The notes under the pieces were generated by a model. The model ran no database searches. It worked only from the letters and a program-made list of their open reading frames with translations, and was not told the origin of the DNA. The translations under genes were made by a program, and so were the position numbers. Shown in pieces: positions 6,290 to 13,402 of a DNA stretch of 34,330 bases. Each line of letters begins with the position of its first letter. Position 1 is the stretch's first letter. Source of the stretch: a virus; IMG/VR virus record IMGVR_UViG_3300044951_000955, positions 1 through 34,330 of that record, one strand, 5' to 3'.

Positions 6290-7684
6290 TTAGAGCCGTC
6301 CTGTGTGCTGATACAGTTCTTTGATCTTCGAAACATCGCCTTTGTAAGCAACGATGATTTTCTGTTCACGCTTTGGAAACTTACGCATTTGAAGTGTTGT
6401 TTTTGCGTGTGCCAATCGTGTAAACTCACATTCAAGATAGATGATTTTGTTATAAACCTTCAATCCATTTTCCTTAAAGAACAACTCTGTTTCTGATTCA
6501 GAGCAGTAATAAGCTCCATTCTTATCACGGCTATCACCTGTCATAACAACAAAGAAACAGTTATCATTTAGGTGTGAGATTGCCTTTTTATAACCAGCAA
6601 ATAACGTATCTCTAAATACCTCATACGTTGGAAGTGAGTTAATCTCTCCCTCTGGAGGATTTCCGTCATAGTCAAGATACTCTTCAACTTTGTAATATGG
6701 TGGGCAAGTAAACACAAGGTCAAACATTCCGTCTGGATCGAAAGTTGAACTGTCGCTCTTAATCCACTTTGCAGAGTTTAAGTCTTGGCAAATTTTGTTG
6801 TTTGCGTCTGATTGGTTTTGACGTATCTCGCTTGAAATGTAGTCGTATCCGTATGACCCTGCAACAAACCCAAACTGTACACCACCGCCAAATGGATTGT
6901 AAACACGCTTTCCAGCCTTTGGCATAAAGAATCGTAGAATTACCTCACAGGCAACAGGGTCAAGAACAGAGGCGTTTCCGTTTAACGACTTCTCGCTTTT
7001 TGTGACAACCTCGCCCTCTTCCATTACCTGCTTTGCCAAGACTACGTTAGACATTCCATTTGTACCCTGCCAGCAACCTTCACGGCTTGCAAACTTTGGG
7101 TTCAATACTCCGTTTCGCTTTCCAGCCTCTTCGATTTTCTCATTCCATTCCTTTTTCAAGCGTAACCAATCGCCTTTAATTGAGTTCCATACGTTTGTCA
7201 TAGTTATATGTGCGAGCAACTTAATACGAACATCTTCCAATCGACCATGCACCATATAAGCAAATTGACCCATCTTCAAGTATGTTTGAAAACCCATACT
7301 TTTAAACAGTTGCTCAGTCTCAAACTTGCTCTTTGGGTCGGTAGTAATAATCATAGGCCAGCCTTCTTGGTTTTGGTCAATAACCTTTTGAACCATTTGA
7401 CGATAGATTTCAAAGTCAAACAGCTCTTTTTTAATTGTTGACTGAAGCAAGCAAAATTCCTTACAGTTTTCGTTCTTTTGGAACGTAAAGAAACCAGCAA
7501 ACTCGCCATTAATCTTTAGTATTATTGCGCTGTGAATTTGCATATTCTTTCGCGCCGCCCTGTATGCGATACCATCTTCAATCGCTAATTCTGCTACCTG
7601 CTGTTCAAATCCAGAGCCTATTACGCTTTTAACGTATGTAAACTCTACTTTATTCTGAAACAACTCAACCTGTTCTGCATTCAT
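6290..7684 (-). CDS. GNAT-like domain fused to DNA methyltransferase
   Basis: 464 residues from ATG 7684, chosen because AAGGAG lies nine bases upstream. Residues about 1-147 resemble a GNAT acyltransferase fold: strand pair HSAIILKINGEFAGFFTF, helix region, then TEQLFKSMGF, the usual GNAT C-terminal helix-strand. Residues about 200-464 are an amino-methyltransferase: SAM motif NPFGGGVQFGF (263-273), catalytic motif TCPPYY (326-331; the [DNS]PPY class of N6-A/N4-C enzymes), and a C-terminal part typical of phage DNA methylases. Mom of phage Mu is also a GNAT-fold DNA-adenine modifier, which makes a two-step base modification plausible. That is inference. It lies 22 bases downstream of a radical-SAM-like gene and belongs to the suspected DNA hypermodification island. 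Confidence 0.85.
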   Translation of the reverse strand: MNAEQVELFQNKVEFTYVKSVIGSGFEQQVAELAIEDGIAYRAARKNMQIHSAIILKINGEFAGFFTFQKNENCKEFCLLQSTIKKELFDFEIYRQMVQKVIDQNQEGWPMIITTDPKSKFETEQLFKSMGFQTYLKMGQFAYMVHGRLEDVRIKLLAHITMTNVWNSIKGDWLRLKKEWNEKIEEAGKRNGVLNPKFASREGCWQGTNGMSNVVLAKQVMEEGEVVTKSEKSLNGNASVLDPVACEVILRFFMPKAGKRVYNPFGGGVQFGFVAGSYGYDYISSEIRQNQSDANNKICQDLNSAKWIKSDSSTFDPDGMFDLVFTCPPYYKVEEYLDYDGNPPEGEINSLPTYEVFRDTLFAGYKKAISHLNDNCFFVVMTGDSRDKNGAYYCSESETELFFKENGLKVYNKIIYLECEFTRLAHAKTTLQMRKFPKREQKIIVAYKGDVSKIKELYQHTGRL

Positions 7685-7706
7685 TGTGTGAACTCCTTCT
7701 TTTTGT

Positions 7707-8522
7707 TTAACCATTGTAACCGCATTGATCAGAGCATTTACTACAATGCCCTAAAAAAACCTTATCATCGTGCAGTGATACACTCGTACCACCGCCAACC
7801 GCCTCTTTCCTTTTTTCAATCATAATATCACCCCATAAAACGCGCTCGTTTTCTTTACTTACGCGCAATGGGTTGTCAATGACTGGAAAAATTGAAAGCA
7901 AATACTTTTGTTTTTCTAAGCAGTGTTTAGCAAAATCCGTGTTGCCATAATTGCAAGTTACAACCCTGCAAATGCTCCGTACTTTAAACTTTTTCAATCG
8001 CTTAATCTGCCCAACACGGTATTTAATCTCTTCATCGGTATCAAGCCCACTTGTCGATGTGTTAATAATAGCTCCAACATATTGCAGTCTTTCAATCTGC
8101 AAGTCGGATAGTGTTTTCCAATGCTTTGTAATGATAACAGGTTTCTTTCCTGTGTACCTAAACCGCTCACATACGTCAATCGTGTTTTCCCAATCGTGGC
8201 AAGGATCTCCAAACGTGCCAATACGATACCAGTTAGCATTATGGTTTTTAATCGTGTTGAAAAGTGATTGAAATTTTGAAGGTAAAATCTTACGTGATAC
8301 TGAAACATTGAAATTTAGCTTGTAAAACTTAGCAACCTTTAAAGCGTAACACTCTCCATAACAACCGCCTTTTGAATAAGCGCACATTCCAAGCTCACAC
8401 CCTTTAACCGTGTCAACGTCTAAAACGCCCTTTTTGTTTTCACAAGCCGTTAAAATCGGAAGGTAAACTCCTTTTTCACGGTCTATATCATCTATCAATA
8501 AATCCTGTGTAAATTCTTCCAT
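7707..8522 (-). CDS. Radical-SAM-like Cys-cluster protein
   Basis: 271 residues. Cys42, Cys47, Cys54 and Cys58 (GCELGMC, GGCYGECYALK) resemble the cluster of phage Gp37/Gp68-like radical-SAM-related proteins rather than the canonical CxxxCxxC. A barrel-like core follows (YRIGTFGDPCHDW, PVIITKHWKTLSD, NTSTSGLDTDEE, CRVVTC), and three further Cys (260, 263, 267) are near the C-terminus, perhaps for an auxiliary cluster. ATG 8522 has AAAGGAT upstream. It immediately precedes the GNAT-methyltransferase gene, suggesting that they act on the same substrate. The reaction is not known; 4Fe-4S radical chemistry on a DNA base or a modification precursor is inferred. Confidence 0.65.
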   Translation of the reverse strand: MEEFTQDLLIDDIDREKGVYLPILTACENKKGVLDVDTVKGCELGMCAYSKGGCYGECYALKVAKFYKLNFNVSVSRKILPSKFQSLFNTIKNHNANWYRIGTFGDPCHDWENTIDVCERFRYTGKKPVIITKHWKTLSDLQIERLQYVGAIINTSTSGLDTDEEIKYRVGQIKRLKKFKVRSICRVVTCNYGNTDFAKHCLEKQKYLLSIFPVIDNPLRVSKENERVLWGDIMIEKRKEAVGGGTSVSLHDDKVFLGHCSKCSDQCGYNG

Positions 8523-8628
8523 ATAATCCTTTGCGTTTAAACCGCTCTATCTCGCTCCGTGTTGCGTCCTGCTATCCGTTAAGGTGTTTGTACGTCTTGA
8601 CGGTTGCGAGCGTGTGGCGGTGTGCTTG

Positions 8629-9105
8629 CTAATCGTTTTGACCCCTTACAGAACCCCAATCTGTTGTTGCGCTCTGTTTTCCGCTCTTTTTGCCGTCTTG
8701 TGCGTCTTTAACCGCTTTCTCTAGCCGTTGTTTACGATCAAGAACTTTGCACCGCGCACGAATACGCATTGTTTCCAAGCAATCTGGAATTGCGAACGAC
8801 TGCTCTAAAAGTCCTTGCTCTTTTAACCAGTTCAAACCGTCACGGATTTTAGCATTTTCTAGTCCATGCACCTTTTTAAAAGCGTGAAGGTGAAAAGCGA
8901 ACTGTTCAAAGTGTGCCGTTTCGTAGTAAAAGTCTTGGTTTGGTATATTAGCTTGACGGATTGACTCTGCAAGCTTCATTAGGTCAAATGCGATTTTGCG
9001 AGCCTGTGAACCTTCTGCTCCGATTGTTGCCAGTTTCGCGTGTGACTCGTCAATTTCCTTTTGAGTCATTACGCCTTTTAGTATTGCGTTTGCAGTTGTT
9101 TCCAT
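8629..9105 (-). CDS. Hypothetical replication-region protein (158 aa)
   Basis: Start ATG 9105 overlaps the preceding stop (TAATG) and has AAAGGTGG upstream; a longer upstream frame only retranslates the preceding gene. Begins METTANAILKGVMTQKEIDE; mostly helical, with a charged, low-complexity C-terminus (KDAQDGKKSGKQ). Position directly after an initiator-like gene suggests a helicase-loader or replication accessory role, but no Walker motif is present. The 106 bases downstream (8523-8628) hold no gene I can support. Confidence 0.7.
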   Translation of the reverse strand: METTANAILKGVMTQKEIDESHAKLATIGAEGSQARKIAFDLMKLAESIRQANIPNQDFYYETAHFEQFAFHLHAFKKVHGLENAKIRDGLNWLKEQGLLEQSFAIPDCLETMRIRARCKVLDRKQRLEKAVKDAQDGKKSGKQSATTDWGSVRGQND

Positions 9106-9716
9106 TACTGAACCACCTTTCTTTGTGCCATGTTTTCGGCGTTGCGCTTCCAAGTGTGCATCCTCAAAGATGTATCCCATGTCTTTTGTAGTTGAAAGCG
9201 CATCCGTCCTTTTGCGTCTGGCTCCATCCAATAACGGCAAAAAGCGATTGCGTCAACATCCTCAAGAATTGTGTTTCCTGTTTTCTGGCATTGGTCTATA
9301 AATTCCTGATTGGTTAAAGACTTGAAATTTTTGATTGTTGCCGATGTGATAACATTGGCCTCTATCTCTCCCTCTTTCTCTGTCTCTCTCTCTGTCTCTG
9401 GGAGTCCATCGTGATATCGCTCTGATATCGCCGTGATATCATCCTGCAACACCCATTTACAAAGTCTTTTAATGCAAGTATTTATATCCTTTTCAGACAT
9501 ACGCAAACGAAAAGCGAGTGATTGAACGTCTGGAAGTTCACCGTTTTTGTTTTTGTCCTCGCTTGCTATCAACCATAGCATAATCAGGCAGCGAGCAGAC
9601 TTGTCATCGAGTGAAAACCAGTCTAAATCATTGAGCAAATCACGATAGACTTTTATCCACGGTGGGGTGCGGTTTTTGAAGTGCTGGAACTTAGTCCAGT
9701 TTTTGATCTTTAACAT
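9105..9716 (-). CDS. Replication initiator-like protein with N-terminal winged helix
   Basis: 203 residues. The N-terminus (KIKNWTKFQHFKNRTPPWIKVYRDLL..., ARCLIMLWLIASEDK, LAFRLRMSEKDIN) matches the winged-helix start common to phage replication initiators/replisome organisers of the gpO/DnaD type. A charged linker (ETERETEKEGEIE) follows, then a C-terminal domain (AIAFCRYWME, TWDTSLRMHTWKRNA) typical of these proteins. ATG 9716 is coupled to the preceding 55-residue ORF. It probably binds the origin and recruits the host helicase; no phage DNA polymerase or helicase is visible, so replication would use host enzymes. Confidence 0.7.
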   Translation of the reverse strand: MLKIKNWTKFQHFKNRTPPWIKVYRDLLNDLDWFSLDDKSARCLIMLWLIASEDKNKNGELPDVQSLAFRLRMSEKDINTCIKRLCKWVLQDDITAISERYHDGLPETERETEKEGEIEANVITSATIKNFKSLTNQEFIDQCQKTGNTILEDVDAIAFCRYWMEPDAKGRMRFQLQKTWDTSLRMHTWKRNAENMAQRKVVQ

Positions 9717-9877
9717 TTTAACTCCTTTTCAATTTTCATCATCATTGAGAAGTATTTACAATCGTTTATTGTTGAGCAACGACCGCAACCCATTGAACCC
9801 CAAAAAGCGCATTTAGCTATGTATGCCTGTAACACGTCTAAAAGGTCTTTTTTAAGCTCTTTGACTTCACTGTTCAT
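9710..9877 (-). CDS. 55-residue Cys-containing small protein
   Basis: ATG 9877 has GGAGAT upstream and lies inside the end of the glycosyltransferase gene; the stop overlaps the initiator gene start. The sequence is helical (NSEVKELKKDLLDVLQAY), followed by four Cys spread over CAFWGSMGCGRCSTINDC, a pattern suggesting one metal site. Tight overlaps at both ends support a real gene. Role unknown. Confidence 0.65.
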   Translation of the reverse strand: MNSEVKELKKDLLDVLQAYIAKCAFWGSMGCGRCSTINDCKYFSMMMKIEKELKC

Positions 9878-11018
9878 CAGTTGTATCTCCTTTCACTCTT
9901 TCAAGTTTCATGCCGTACTCATTACCACAAGCTGTCGGCGTAATTCCCTTTTTTAGAACTAGCCTATTCTTTGCGAATTTTGAGTAGTCGACTTGATGGT
10001 GCCAACGGTTGAACTTCCATACAACTTCAACATAGTCTGGGTGCTGATCTTTAAGCGATTGAGCGAACGCCATACGGTGGTCGCCAGTGTTGTATACATT
10101 ATCTGTGTTACCGCCTTTTAATGGCTTGGCATTCTTTACACCAACAGTTGTGCCTTTATCCATTAACAAGGCTCTGAAAAGCATTGTGCAGTGTCCTTGC
10201 TTTAACAATCTTAATGATAAGTCTGTATCCTCGTTATAACGACCGCGCCATCTTTCATCCAAAGATGTGTCTAAAAGTATGCAAGAATATACACGGCTAT
10301 TCAATAAGAATGGCTCTAAATCGGATCCACGATCAGGAACAAATCCTTTGTGGTGAGGTCCAGCCATTGCTATATTCTCATAACGGTCTACAAAATCCTC
10401 CATGGCTTGAAAAAATCCACCACCATAAACACATAAACGCCTATTATTTGTACACCTTGCAAAGGATGTTATATTATCGTCAACAGTCCAGTGTCGTTTG
10501 TGCCCTCTATCTTTTGCCCAATCCCAGATGAAATTACGCGCTGGAATTGAGCCAAGACCAAGATTATTGAATGGCATTTTTACAACCTTATCAACTCCGA
10601 GATGCTTGACGTATTCATCATATTCTAAATCTTCAACAAAGAAGCGATATGACACGCCAAGTTTATCAAGTGCCTTTCCTGTTTTCTGGCAGTCTGCCCT
10701 ACCCTTTGATGGTATGCAGATAGGATATTTGCTGTCAGTCTTTGGGCCAGTCCATGCGTAAGTTCCGTTTAACGGCTTCTGGTGCGGAAACCATGCGCTG
10801 TCTGATTTTGTAGTTACAGGTATGCCAGTTTTTAAAGCGAACTCTTTAACATCTTCATCTGTAATAAAGTTGATTGTTATGCGGTGTTGCGGAGATGTGT
10901 CATTCATAGAAAACTCTGGCATACCCCACCAATCATATCGCCAATCTGGCGCAAGGTCAAAAAGCATGACCTCATCTGTTTTCCTGCACGGACGTTTTAA
11001 AGCATCGAATGTTTCCAT
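9867..11018 (-). CDS. TET-associated-type DNA glycosyltransferase (TAGT family)
   Basis: 383 residues, ATG 11018 with GAGGTAATC upstream. Residues about 45-80 (HRITINFITDEDVKEF..., SAWFPHQ) are a segment often found in front of phage TAGT domains. The catalytic domain follows: IPSKGRA (102-108), RNFIWDWAKDRG, WTVDDNI (177-183, likely metal/nucleotide-sugar site), YENIAMAGPHHKGF, NSRVYSCIL, RWRGRYNEDTDLSLR (256-270) and RWHHQVDY near 348. In phages with TET/JBP enzymes, members of this family glycosylate 5-hydroxymethylcytosine in DNA. No TET/JBP or hydroxymethylase gene is visible here, so the acceptor base is unknown; the clustered methyltransferase and radical-SAM-like genes may create it. 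The family assignment is strong; the substrate is inferred. Confidence 0.85.
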   Translation of the reverse strand: METFDALKRPCRKTDEVMLFDLAPDWRYDWWGMPEFSMNDTSPQHRITINFITDEDVKEFALKTGIPVTTKSDSAWFPHQKPLNGTYAWTGPKTDSKYPICIPSKGRADCQKTGKALDKLGVSYRFFVEDLEYDEYVKHLGVDKVVKMPFNNLGLGSIPARNFIWDWAKDRGHKRHWTVDDNITSFARCTNNRRLCVYGGGFFQAMEDFVDRYENIAMAGPHHKGFVPDRGSDLEPFLLNSRVYSCILLDTSLDERWRGRYNEDTDLSLRLLKQGHCTMLFRALLMDKGTTVGVKNAKPLKGGNTDNVYNTGDHRMAFAQSLKDQHPDYVEVVWKFNRWHHQVDYSKFAKNRLVLKKGITPTACGNEYGMKLERVKGDTTDEQ

Positions 11019-11028
11019 GATTACCTCG

Positions 11029-11130
11029 TTAAATAGAAAAACCGATTACAGGGTGACAAGGGCGAAAGGACTCATTGCGAGTAAATAGACCCATCCTGTA
11101 ATCGGTTAAATTGTCGTTCATACTTTCCAT
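11029..11130 (-). CDS. 33-residue leader-type ORF upstream of glycosyltransferase
   Basis: ATG 11130 follows GAAAGGATAATTA, a good ribosome site, and the stop lies 11 bases before the glycosyltransferase ATG. The product (MESMNDNLTDYRMGL...) matches no family. The ORF contains both arms of a 13-bp inverted repeat ending in a T run, so its translation would govern whether that hairpin forms. That suggests an attenuating leader peptide for the modification island; the ORF alone is seen. Confidence 0.5.
   Translation of the reverse strand: MESMNDNLTDYRMGLFTRNESFRPCHPVIGFSI
11040..11107 (-). terminator. 13-bp inverted repeat with T tract before glycosyltransferase
   Basis: AACCGATTACAGG (plus 11040-11052) pairs perfectly with CCTGTAATCGGTT (11095-11107). 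On the minus strand the downstream arm runs straight into TTTTTC, as in an intrinsic terminator, but the loop is long (42 bases) and lies inside a 33-codon ORF. A conditional terminator (attenuator) is the likeliest reading. Confidence 0.5.
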
Positions 11131-11185
11131 TAATTATCCTTTCGTGGTTGTCACCCCACAAGCCTTCCATAGGCCATGTCGTTAC

Positions 11186-11509
11186 TTATACCAAACTCTC
11201 GGACGGATTGCAAGCGGTTTTATGCGTTAATTCATTAGGACAAATCGCCTCTAAGTCCATGCGTGCAAACTGTCCAGCGGTACGGCTAATCTGATAGCCT
11301 TGAATGTGCCACTTTCTGCCAGCAAATTTGTACGTCTTATCCTTCTCAATGTCTAGAGTTCCATCATTAATCGCGTTTTGGTTTGCGCGTAGGTTTGCAA
11401 TATCCTGCACAGTAATGTCAATCTGTTTGAATTGACCGCCAATCCGTGCATAGAGTTTTCCACAATACACCTTATGATTGACCAGCCGTTTTTTCGCTTT
11501 CTTAACCAT
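11186..11509 (-). CDS. Hypothetical protein with shared phage N-terminal motif (107 aa)
   Basis: ATG 11509 follows AGGAGGTTC. Residues about 12-32 (VYCGKLYARIGGQFKQID) match in pattern the start of the coiled-coil protein at 3050-3622, and a second short repeat (KWHIQGYQISRTAGQFARMDL) appears in the C-terminal half. Basic and beta-rich; no enzyme motif. Probably a small structural or binding module; function unknown. Confidence 0.7.
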   Translation of the reverse strand: MVKKAKKRLVNHKVYCGKLYARIGGQFKQIDITVQDIANLRANQNAINDGTLDIEKDKTYKFAGRKWHIQGYQISRTAGQFARMDLEAICPNELTHKTACNPSESLV

Positions 11510-11705
11510 TTGAACCTCCTATCGTCACAATCCCCAAACGTACAACCTTCCAACACGTATTTACACCGCACCCTTGACCGTCCGTAAGTTTAGGCACTTG
11601 AAAGCACCCCTCTTGAACCTCATTGCGGTCAATGTCGCAATCAGCGCACCCACCGTTTGCGCGTTTGTATGTCTGGCCGTTTAGCTGGATAGTTGTTTCT
11701 TTCAT
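11502..11705 (-). CDS. Cys-rich small protein (67 aa)
   Basis: Motif GCADCDIDR...GCF...CG...CWKVV resembles the first 45 residues of the protein at 13004-13366 (SCANCDFDS...GCEKVEC...WREV), so both carry the same small Cys module, probably metal binding. ATG 11705 has GAAAGAGAC upstream and overlaps the RusA stop region; the C-terminus overlaps the next gene by 8 bases. Function unknown. Confidence 0.75.
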   Translation of the reverse strand: MKETTIQLNGQTYKRANGGCADCDIDRNEVQEGCFQVPKLTDGQGCGVNTCWKVVRLGIVTIGGSNG

Positions 11706-12124
11706 GGCGTGTCTCTTTCAATTGTGATTTCGATGCCTGTATGCTTTGCCCTTCGCTTGATGATTGTTCCGTTGCTAATCTGTCCATCATCATTCCAAAA
11801 ACATAGCGTAGTTAAAACGTCACACAGCATCTTTGAAAGGTTGTCAAAGTCTGGCCGTGAAGTATGGCACGCGATACCGTCAATAAGGTCGCACTTTTTT
11901 TCGACTTTGCGAAAAGGAAAGTAAATAGCAATACAGACTTTCAACGCTCCTTCGTGCGGTTGTTTTGGCGCATGACCTTTGAACAAGTCAATCAGCGTAT
12001 TTTCAGCCTGTTGCGTTTTCTTCTTTTTGAAAAAGCGCACGGAATTGCCACAGATAAACGCGCCCTTTTGTTGTGCTGTCGTTGTTGGTGGTACGCACGG
12101 AGCAAAGAATTGTTGCAGTATCAT
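11702..12124 (-). CDS. rusA: RusA-family Holliday junction resolvase
   Basis: 140 residues. RusA signature CHTSRPDFDNLSKMLCDVL (residues 86-104) with catalytic-type Asp92 and Asp94, then FWNDDGQI (109-116) with Asp112/Asp113, and a basic beta C-terminus. RusA dimers cut four-way junctions, resolving recombination or replication intermediates before packaging. ATG 12124 overlaps the stop of a 22-residue ORF (ATGA), so translation is coupled. It clusters with exonuclease and SSB-like genes, forming a recombination module. Confidence 0.9.
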   Translation of the reverse strand: MILQQFFAPCVPPTTTAQQKGAFICGNSVRFFKKKKTQQAENTLIDLFKGHAPKQPHEGALKVCIAIYFPFRKVEKKCDLIDGIACHTSRPDFDNLSKMLCDVLTTLCFWNDDGQISNGTIIKRRAKHTGIEITIERDTP

Positions 12125-12189
12125 TGTTGTAATCCTTTCCAGAAAGCCAGTCCTGTGCGGTTTGATGGGTCAATTGATAGCCAGTTCAT
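12121..12189 (-). CDS. 22-residue micro-ORF resembling a RuvC-like N-terminus
   Basis: ATG 12189 has a perfect AAGGAGG site, and the product begins NWLSIDPSNRTGLAFW before stopping 3 bases into rusA (ATGA). SIDPSxxTGxA is the first strand and catalytic Asp of RuvC-like RNase H-fold resolvases, so this may be a relic of a resolvase replaced by RusA. The alternative is a leader peptide coupling rusA translation, with a chance resemblance over about 14 residues. Confidence 0.5.
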   Translation of the reverse strand: MNWLSIDPSNRTGLAFWKGLQQ

Positions 12190-12350
12190 TTGACCTCCTT
12201 CTTCGCAAGCCGTGTTACCTCTGCGTATAGTTCTGCCGATGGTACGAACGCACAGCATTTCGACTTACATTGACATTTTGCGTATTCAGCGCATTTCGTG
12301 TGGTCTGCCGATTGAATTAGTTTACGTAGTGTATCTTTAAATGATTGCAT
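12186..12350 (-). CDS. 54-residue Cys-rich protein
   Basis: ATG 12350 with CGAAAGGAC upstream; the stop overlaps the next ATG. Helical start (MQSFKDTLRKLIQSA), then five Cys within CAEYAKCQCKSKCC, then a helical tail. It is probably a small zinc- or disulfide-stabilised protein. No family recognised. The compact overlap on the downstream side supports reality. Confidence 0.65.
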   Translation of the reverse strand: MQSFKDTLRKLIQSADHTKCAEYAKCQCKSKCCAFVPSAELYAEVTRLAKKEVK

Positions 12351-12364
12351 GATTGTCCTTTCGG

Positions 12365-12592
12365 TTATCGGCTAATGATTAAAGCTGTTTCGTCTGCTGT
12401 TTCGTTGCCTCCGAAATAGCATGACTTTTCGTGCGATCCGTAATATCCTTCAGTGTTTACGTTTAATCGTAAGCCGTACTCTCCAAGTGAGTCTTGCTCG
12501 ATGTCTGCGTAACCACCTTCGTACCCTTGAACGCAAACTCGCATATCTGGATTGCGCTTGCTCAATTCTTCAATCAGTTGTTTTACTGTCAT
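12365..12592 (-). CDS. Hypothetical MTVKQLIEEL-type protein (75 aa)
   Basis: Start ATG 12592 is chosen because the sequence from there (MTVKQLIEELSKRNPDMRV, then GYEGGYADI) matches a widespread short phage/prophage protein type whose members begin exactly at MTV. An upstream in-frame TTG is possible but has no better ribosome site. Single helix followed by beta strands. Function unknown in all examples I recall. Confidence 0.7.
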   Translation of the reverse strand: MTVKQLIEELSKRNPDMRVCVQGYEGGYADIEQDSLGEYGLRLNVNTEGYYGSHEKSCYFGGNETADETALIISR

Positions 12593-12643
12593 ATCGTTAA
12601 TGCGTCCGTTTTTAACTTGAACGGACAAACAATGGATTGGTTG

Positions 12644-13003
12644 CTAAAATGGTAACACAGGATTTTCGTCTGCCATTGCGTCATTGGCGGCGTTTACAAT
12701 CTCCGTTGGTACGCCCTTATCTGCGCGCTCCAAGACTGTCATTTCTTTAAGCGAGCAACCACAAAACACTTTGTCATTCCATTCGCGGAAATTGACCCAC
12801 AGTTTGACAGTCACCTTGTCGTAAACATCAGCTACAATCAATGGGTCATTCTTTTTGGCCTCAAATAGGACAAGACTATTCTTTTCTTTTCCTGTGTCCA
12901 ATCGGATCTCCGTCAGTTCAAAAGCCGTCTTGCCTCTGACAACCGTTTTGATGTCTAAAATGTTTCCCGTGTATGTAACCACTCCGTCTTTCTGTTCGCT
13001 CAT
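12644..13003 (-). CDS. SSB-like OB-fold protein (DUF3127-type)
   Basis: 119 residues. Beta-rich N-terminal domain (VVTYTGNILDIKTVV..., FELTEIRLDTG, VTVKLWVNFREWN) has the strand pattern of OB-fold SSB-like proteins. The C-terminus is acidic and ends DENPVLPF, like the DDDIPF-type tail by which SSBs recruit partner enzymes. It probably coats single-stranded DNA during replication/recombination. Neighbours are a second OB-like protein, a RecE-like exonuclease and RusA. Start ATG 13003 abuts the upstream stop. Confidence 0.7.
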   Translation of the reverse strand: MSEQKDGVVTYTGNILDIKTVVRGKTAFELTEIRLDTGKEKNSLVLFEAKKNDPLIVADVYDKVTVKLWVNFREWNDKVFCGCSLKEMTVLERADKGVPTEIVNAANDAMADENPVLPF

Positions 13004-13366
13004 TTATTCTGTTTCCTTTCCTGCTTTAATCATTGCGTCTGCGATACCAAATGCGATTTTTGCCAATATCGCTTGGTCGTTTTCCGTTTGGTTGTAAGCG
13101 TGAACGGTTGCTCCACTCAACGCCATACCTGCGAACCATTCGCGCTTTGTCAGACCGCCTTGACTGATTGCGATATCACCGACTTGACGGAGTGTAGCGC
13201 AGACTGTTTCTGTGATTGGTTTCGCGGTTTTTACTTCACGCCATCCTCCAATTACTTTTGGACATTCAACTTTTTCACAGCCCTCTGTATCACTGTCAAA
13301 GTCACAGTTGGCGCAACTTCCTTCGCGTTCTGTGTAAACCTCGTACTCTTTTCCGTTATACTTCAT
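13004..13366 (-). CDS. Two-part hypothetical protein with Cys module (120 aa)
   Basis: The N-terminal Cys module (SCANCDFDSDTEGCEKVEC) is shared with the protein at 11502-11705. The C-terminal half (LTKREWFAGMALSGATV..., FGIADAMIKAGKE) is a motif common in phage proteins of unknown role, in which a 'LT.REwFA..aL.G' turn precedes an 'A..iAdaml' helix. ATG 13366 follows CGAAAGGAAAAGC. It looks like a fusion of two phage modules. Confidence 0.75.
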   Translation of the reverse strand: MKYNGKEYEVYTEREGSCANCDFDSDTEGCEKVECPKVIGGWREVKTAKPITETVCATLRQVGDIAISQGGLTKREWFAGMALSGATVHAYNQTENDQAILAKIAFGIADAMIKAGKETE

Positions 13367-13402
13367 TTGCTTTTCCTTTCGTTTTGTAAACCGTTAGTTT
13401 AC

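Noticed and set aside
8523-8628. 106-base gap in the modification/replication region
   Set aside because: No start codon with ribosome site, hairpin with T tract or promoter was found; only noted as empty.
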